A model generated the notes under the pieces. The model saw only the letters and a program-made list of their open reading frames with translations, was not told where the DNA came from and did no database searches. 64,000 nt of DNA, taken from contig NC_081336.1 in NCBI RefSeq assembly GCF_022539665.2, positions 372,001-436,000 on the forward strand, written 5' to 3'. The translations under genes and the position numbers were made by a program. Of the stretch, positions 62,013 through 64,000 are shown one piece after another (the stretch's first letter is position 1; the number at the start of each line of letters is the position of its first letter). The stretch is from Daphnia carinata. Its lineage: Eukaryota; Arthropoda; Branchiopoda; Diplostraca; Daphniidae.

Positions 62013-62824
62013 CTGTAATATTCGGATGCGTGTAGCCTCTTTTAGCTTAAAAGCAAATCACGAACGATTAGGCTCAGCTAATTGGCATTAAATGGCTAGT
62101 TGTCGATGTCCGACAGGATTATATCGTTTAACACAAAGTTTCACCCATACTCAACAGTCAAACAGCGTTCCAACCGATCGCCTAGTTGATAATGCAAACA
62201 AAGTGGCTGCTATTGTATCGTAAAATATCTCCTTTGGTGCAAACAGGACTGAAACCATTACTCCCATTCCGTCGTGAATTGTGAGCTAATGAAATCAAAA
62301 CCGAATCGCAGTGATCTGGTGCCTCATTCCGTTTGCGCATGCCGTTGCATTAAAGACGCTGTTTGATCTTGTAATCGAGCCGTCCGTTTGGTTACAACTA
62401 CAGAATGCCTAAATATTGAATAACGACTTTGCGCCTGTCATTTGAAATTCAAACACACACTTCAAAGATAAGTGGCTGTAAATGTTACGTCTGCGTGAGT
62501 GAAAGCCGGTACTGCCTCGCACGGATATTTTATCTCGTTTCTATATTTTAAAAACTCGGCACTGCTCATGAATACATTCAAAGGTGAAAGTCCTTCTAAT
62601 TCGTAAACCAATTCGAATGAAAGTCCACTATTATGGAACGCAATCGCAGGCTTGGGAAGGCCCCCCTCTCTTTCTATAGACAAAATGTGCAAAATCATTC
62701 CAGTGCGATTCCATTATTTTGGCAAGTATTTAAGAAGCTGTGAACGCCTACGGATGATTTTATTGTTGACTGATCTCTGGCATCTACCACGCTATCCTTG
62801 ATCTAGGCTTTCCGACTAGAGAAA
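62013..62824. other. Intergenic, 5' flank of Popeye gene C
   Basis: No ORF of note. A TATTTAAG near 62728 is a possible TATA box for Popeye C, about 100 bp before its ATG. Confidence 0.45.
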
Positions 62825-64000
62825 ATGTGGACCTGTTATCAGTTCGGTTACAGTGTATTCCTTTTTCTGGCTATGATTACAGGTATCGAAGCAAGTGAAT
62901 CCCAATCAAACTGGAGTGTTGATGAATCTGGCAAAATCAAGCCGATTATGTTTGACGAAGACGAAATTGATCCAGCAGCCTCTGATGTTGACAGCCAGCG
63001 TAATCGATATCCCTTTGTTGGAGAAGAGTGGCGCTTGAATCAAAGTGATGGCAAATCATTTTCGCTGGATCTCCAGATAAACAGTAGCACGAGCAACGCA
63101 AGTTCTGTTTCAGACAAAAAGGACGCTGTTTGGCCTTATTTTTACACGGGCTGTTCGTGGCTGCCCATCAATCACATTTCGTTCCAGTTTGCCCACGTTT
63201 TTCTCTGCCTGTCTTACTTGGCACCACCCGGACTTTATGGACTCATTTACCTACGTCTGGTGCTGGCCATCGGTTCTGCGCTATTGGCCGCTTGGGCGTG
63301 TTTCATCATATGCGCATTTGACACTTTCATCTGGAACAGCCTGTTCCTCCTCGTTAATGCTGTACACGCTATTGTACTGGTTATCTCATTGCGAACAGTA
63401 CAATTTGGGCCACAAATGGAACAGGTAAATATACCGTGATGCTATCAGAAATTCAGTGTATAAACCTTTTGTTTGCCACAGGTGTACGCGGACATCTTCC
63501 AGCCGCTGAACGTGTCGAAGAGACAATTCAAAGCCGTGGCCAAATGCGTCGCATCCATCCGGCTTATGAAAAGAGGCGAATACTTCTCTGTTGAAAAAGA
63601 CACGAAAGTTGAAACACTTTCTTTGTTGCTGTCTGGCAGGTGTGTGTATTCTTCTATTTTGAAAATATATATACTCATTAGTTTTTTATTTTCAAGGATG
63701 TTGATTAGCCAGAATGGCAAAATGCTTCATTTGATTCACCCAATGCAATTCCTCGATTCCTGCGAGTGGTTTCAGGTTTCTTCTGACGACGTGTTCCAAG
63801 TAATTTTTTTTTTATTGTCTCACTGATTTGTGCCTATGTGAACCGTGACTTTAACAGGTGAGTATCCGAGCTTGCGAAGAATCACGGGTATTGCTTTGGC
63901 GTTGTGATGACCTGAGAGCGATCCTTCAAAAGGACGCATCCTGCAATCAGTTTTACATGAAATTCTGGGTCGGGACGTCGTTCAGAAATATTACCAGGCA
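62825..64000 (+). CDS. Popeye domain-containing protein C, partial at the window edge, frame broken
   Basis: Third tandem Popeye gene. Exons 62825-63424, 63482-63639, 63697-63799 and 63858 to beyond the window. It starts MWTCYQFGYSVFLFLAMITG (signal peptide), followed by an acidic ectodomain and TM helices from HISFQFAHVFLCLSYLAPPG. The cAMP-motif proline is cysteine (FLDSCEWFQVSS), with FQVSIRACEESRVLLW kept. In exon 4, GACGCATCC has one base fewer than paralogues B and A around the Phe of FLQSV, at 63939; the following frame then reads through CNQFYMKFWVG instead of the family sequence. The end, TACCAGGCA, suggests the GC donor of gene A is also used here. Confidence 0.85.

Overview
This is eukaryotic nuclear DNA from an arthropod, most likely a branchiopod crustacean such as Daphnia (inference). 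The signs are gene-dense single-copy loci, many canonical introns of about 50-100 bp, animal-specific families (HDAC8, MEAF6, ZMYM/woc, Sap47/SYAP1, Popeye, DEG/ENaC, ABCC10), a calreticulin ending in HDEL, and several short secreted proteins of the arthropod type. No CRISPR array, operon or bacterial signal was seen.

Layout, left to right. 0-2.9 kb: no clear gene, but a fragment of a dispersed repeat and three minus-strand open tails. 3.0-3.4 kb: SmE (+). 3.9-9.8 kb: a nine-exon MAP-kinase phosphatase of the DUSP8/16 type (-), with AP-1-like and CRE sites 1-2.5 kb upstream. 13.9-16.3 kb: HDAC8 (-) head to head with MEAF6 (+). 16.7-19.2 kb: tandem V-ATPase subunit D genes (+). 19.7-24.9 kb: ABCC10/MRP7 (-), head to head with a small membrane-protein ORF. 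25.5-27.8 kb: a DEG/ENaC channel (-). 29.3 kb: a small secreted protein (+). 30.2-31.7 kb: FAM76 (-). 32.5 kb: a LicD/FKRP-like membrane protein (+). 34.3-36.7 kb: two Gly/Tyr-rich secreted paralogues (+). 36.9-40 kb: orphan open segments. 40-44.3 kb: ZMYM zinc-finger protein (+). 45.4-47.1 kb: SYAP1/Sap47 (+). 49-51.2 kb: calreticulin (+). 53.6-64 kb: three Popeye-domain genes (+), interrupted by a secreted proprotein gene (-) and a 564-bp tandem repeat built around a 24-bp palindrome.

Most single-copy gene models close exactly in frame when I join exons at GT-AG (or GC-AG) sites, so the exon coordinates given are directly supported. The three clear one-base frame breaks all lie in tandem duplicates: V-ATPase D copy 1, Popeye A and Popeye C. 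They mean either decaying duplicates or assembly errors in similar sequence.

Functional links: HDAC8 and MEAF6 (a NuA4/HBO1/MOZ acetyltransferase subunit) share an intergenic gap of under 50 bp. Both V-ATPase D genes carry an M-box/CLEAR-type TCACATGA element about 100 bp before the start codon. Calreticulin has a near-perfect ER-stress element. The paralogue pairs differ by intron presence, which fits reports of frequent intron turnover in Daphnia.
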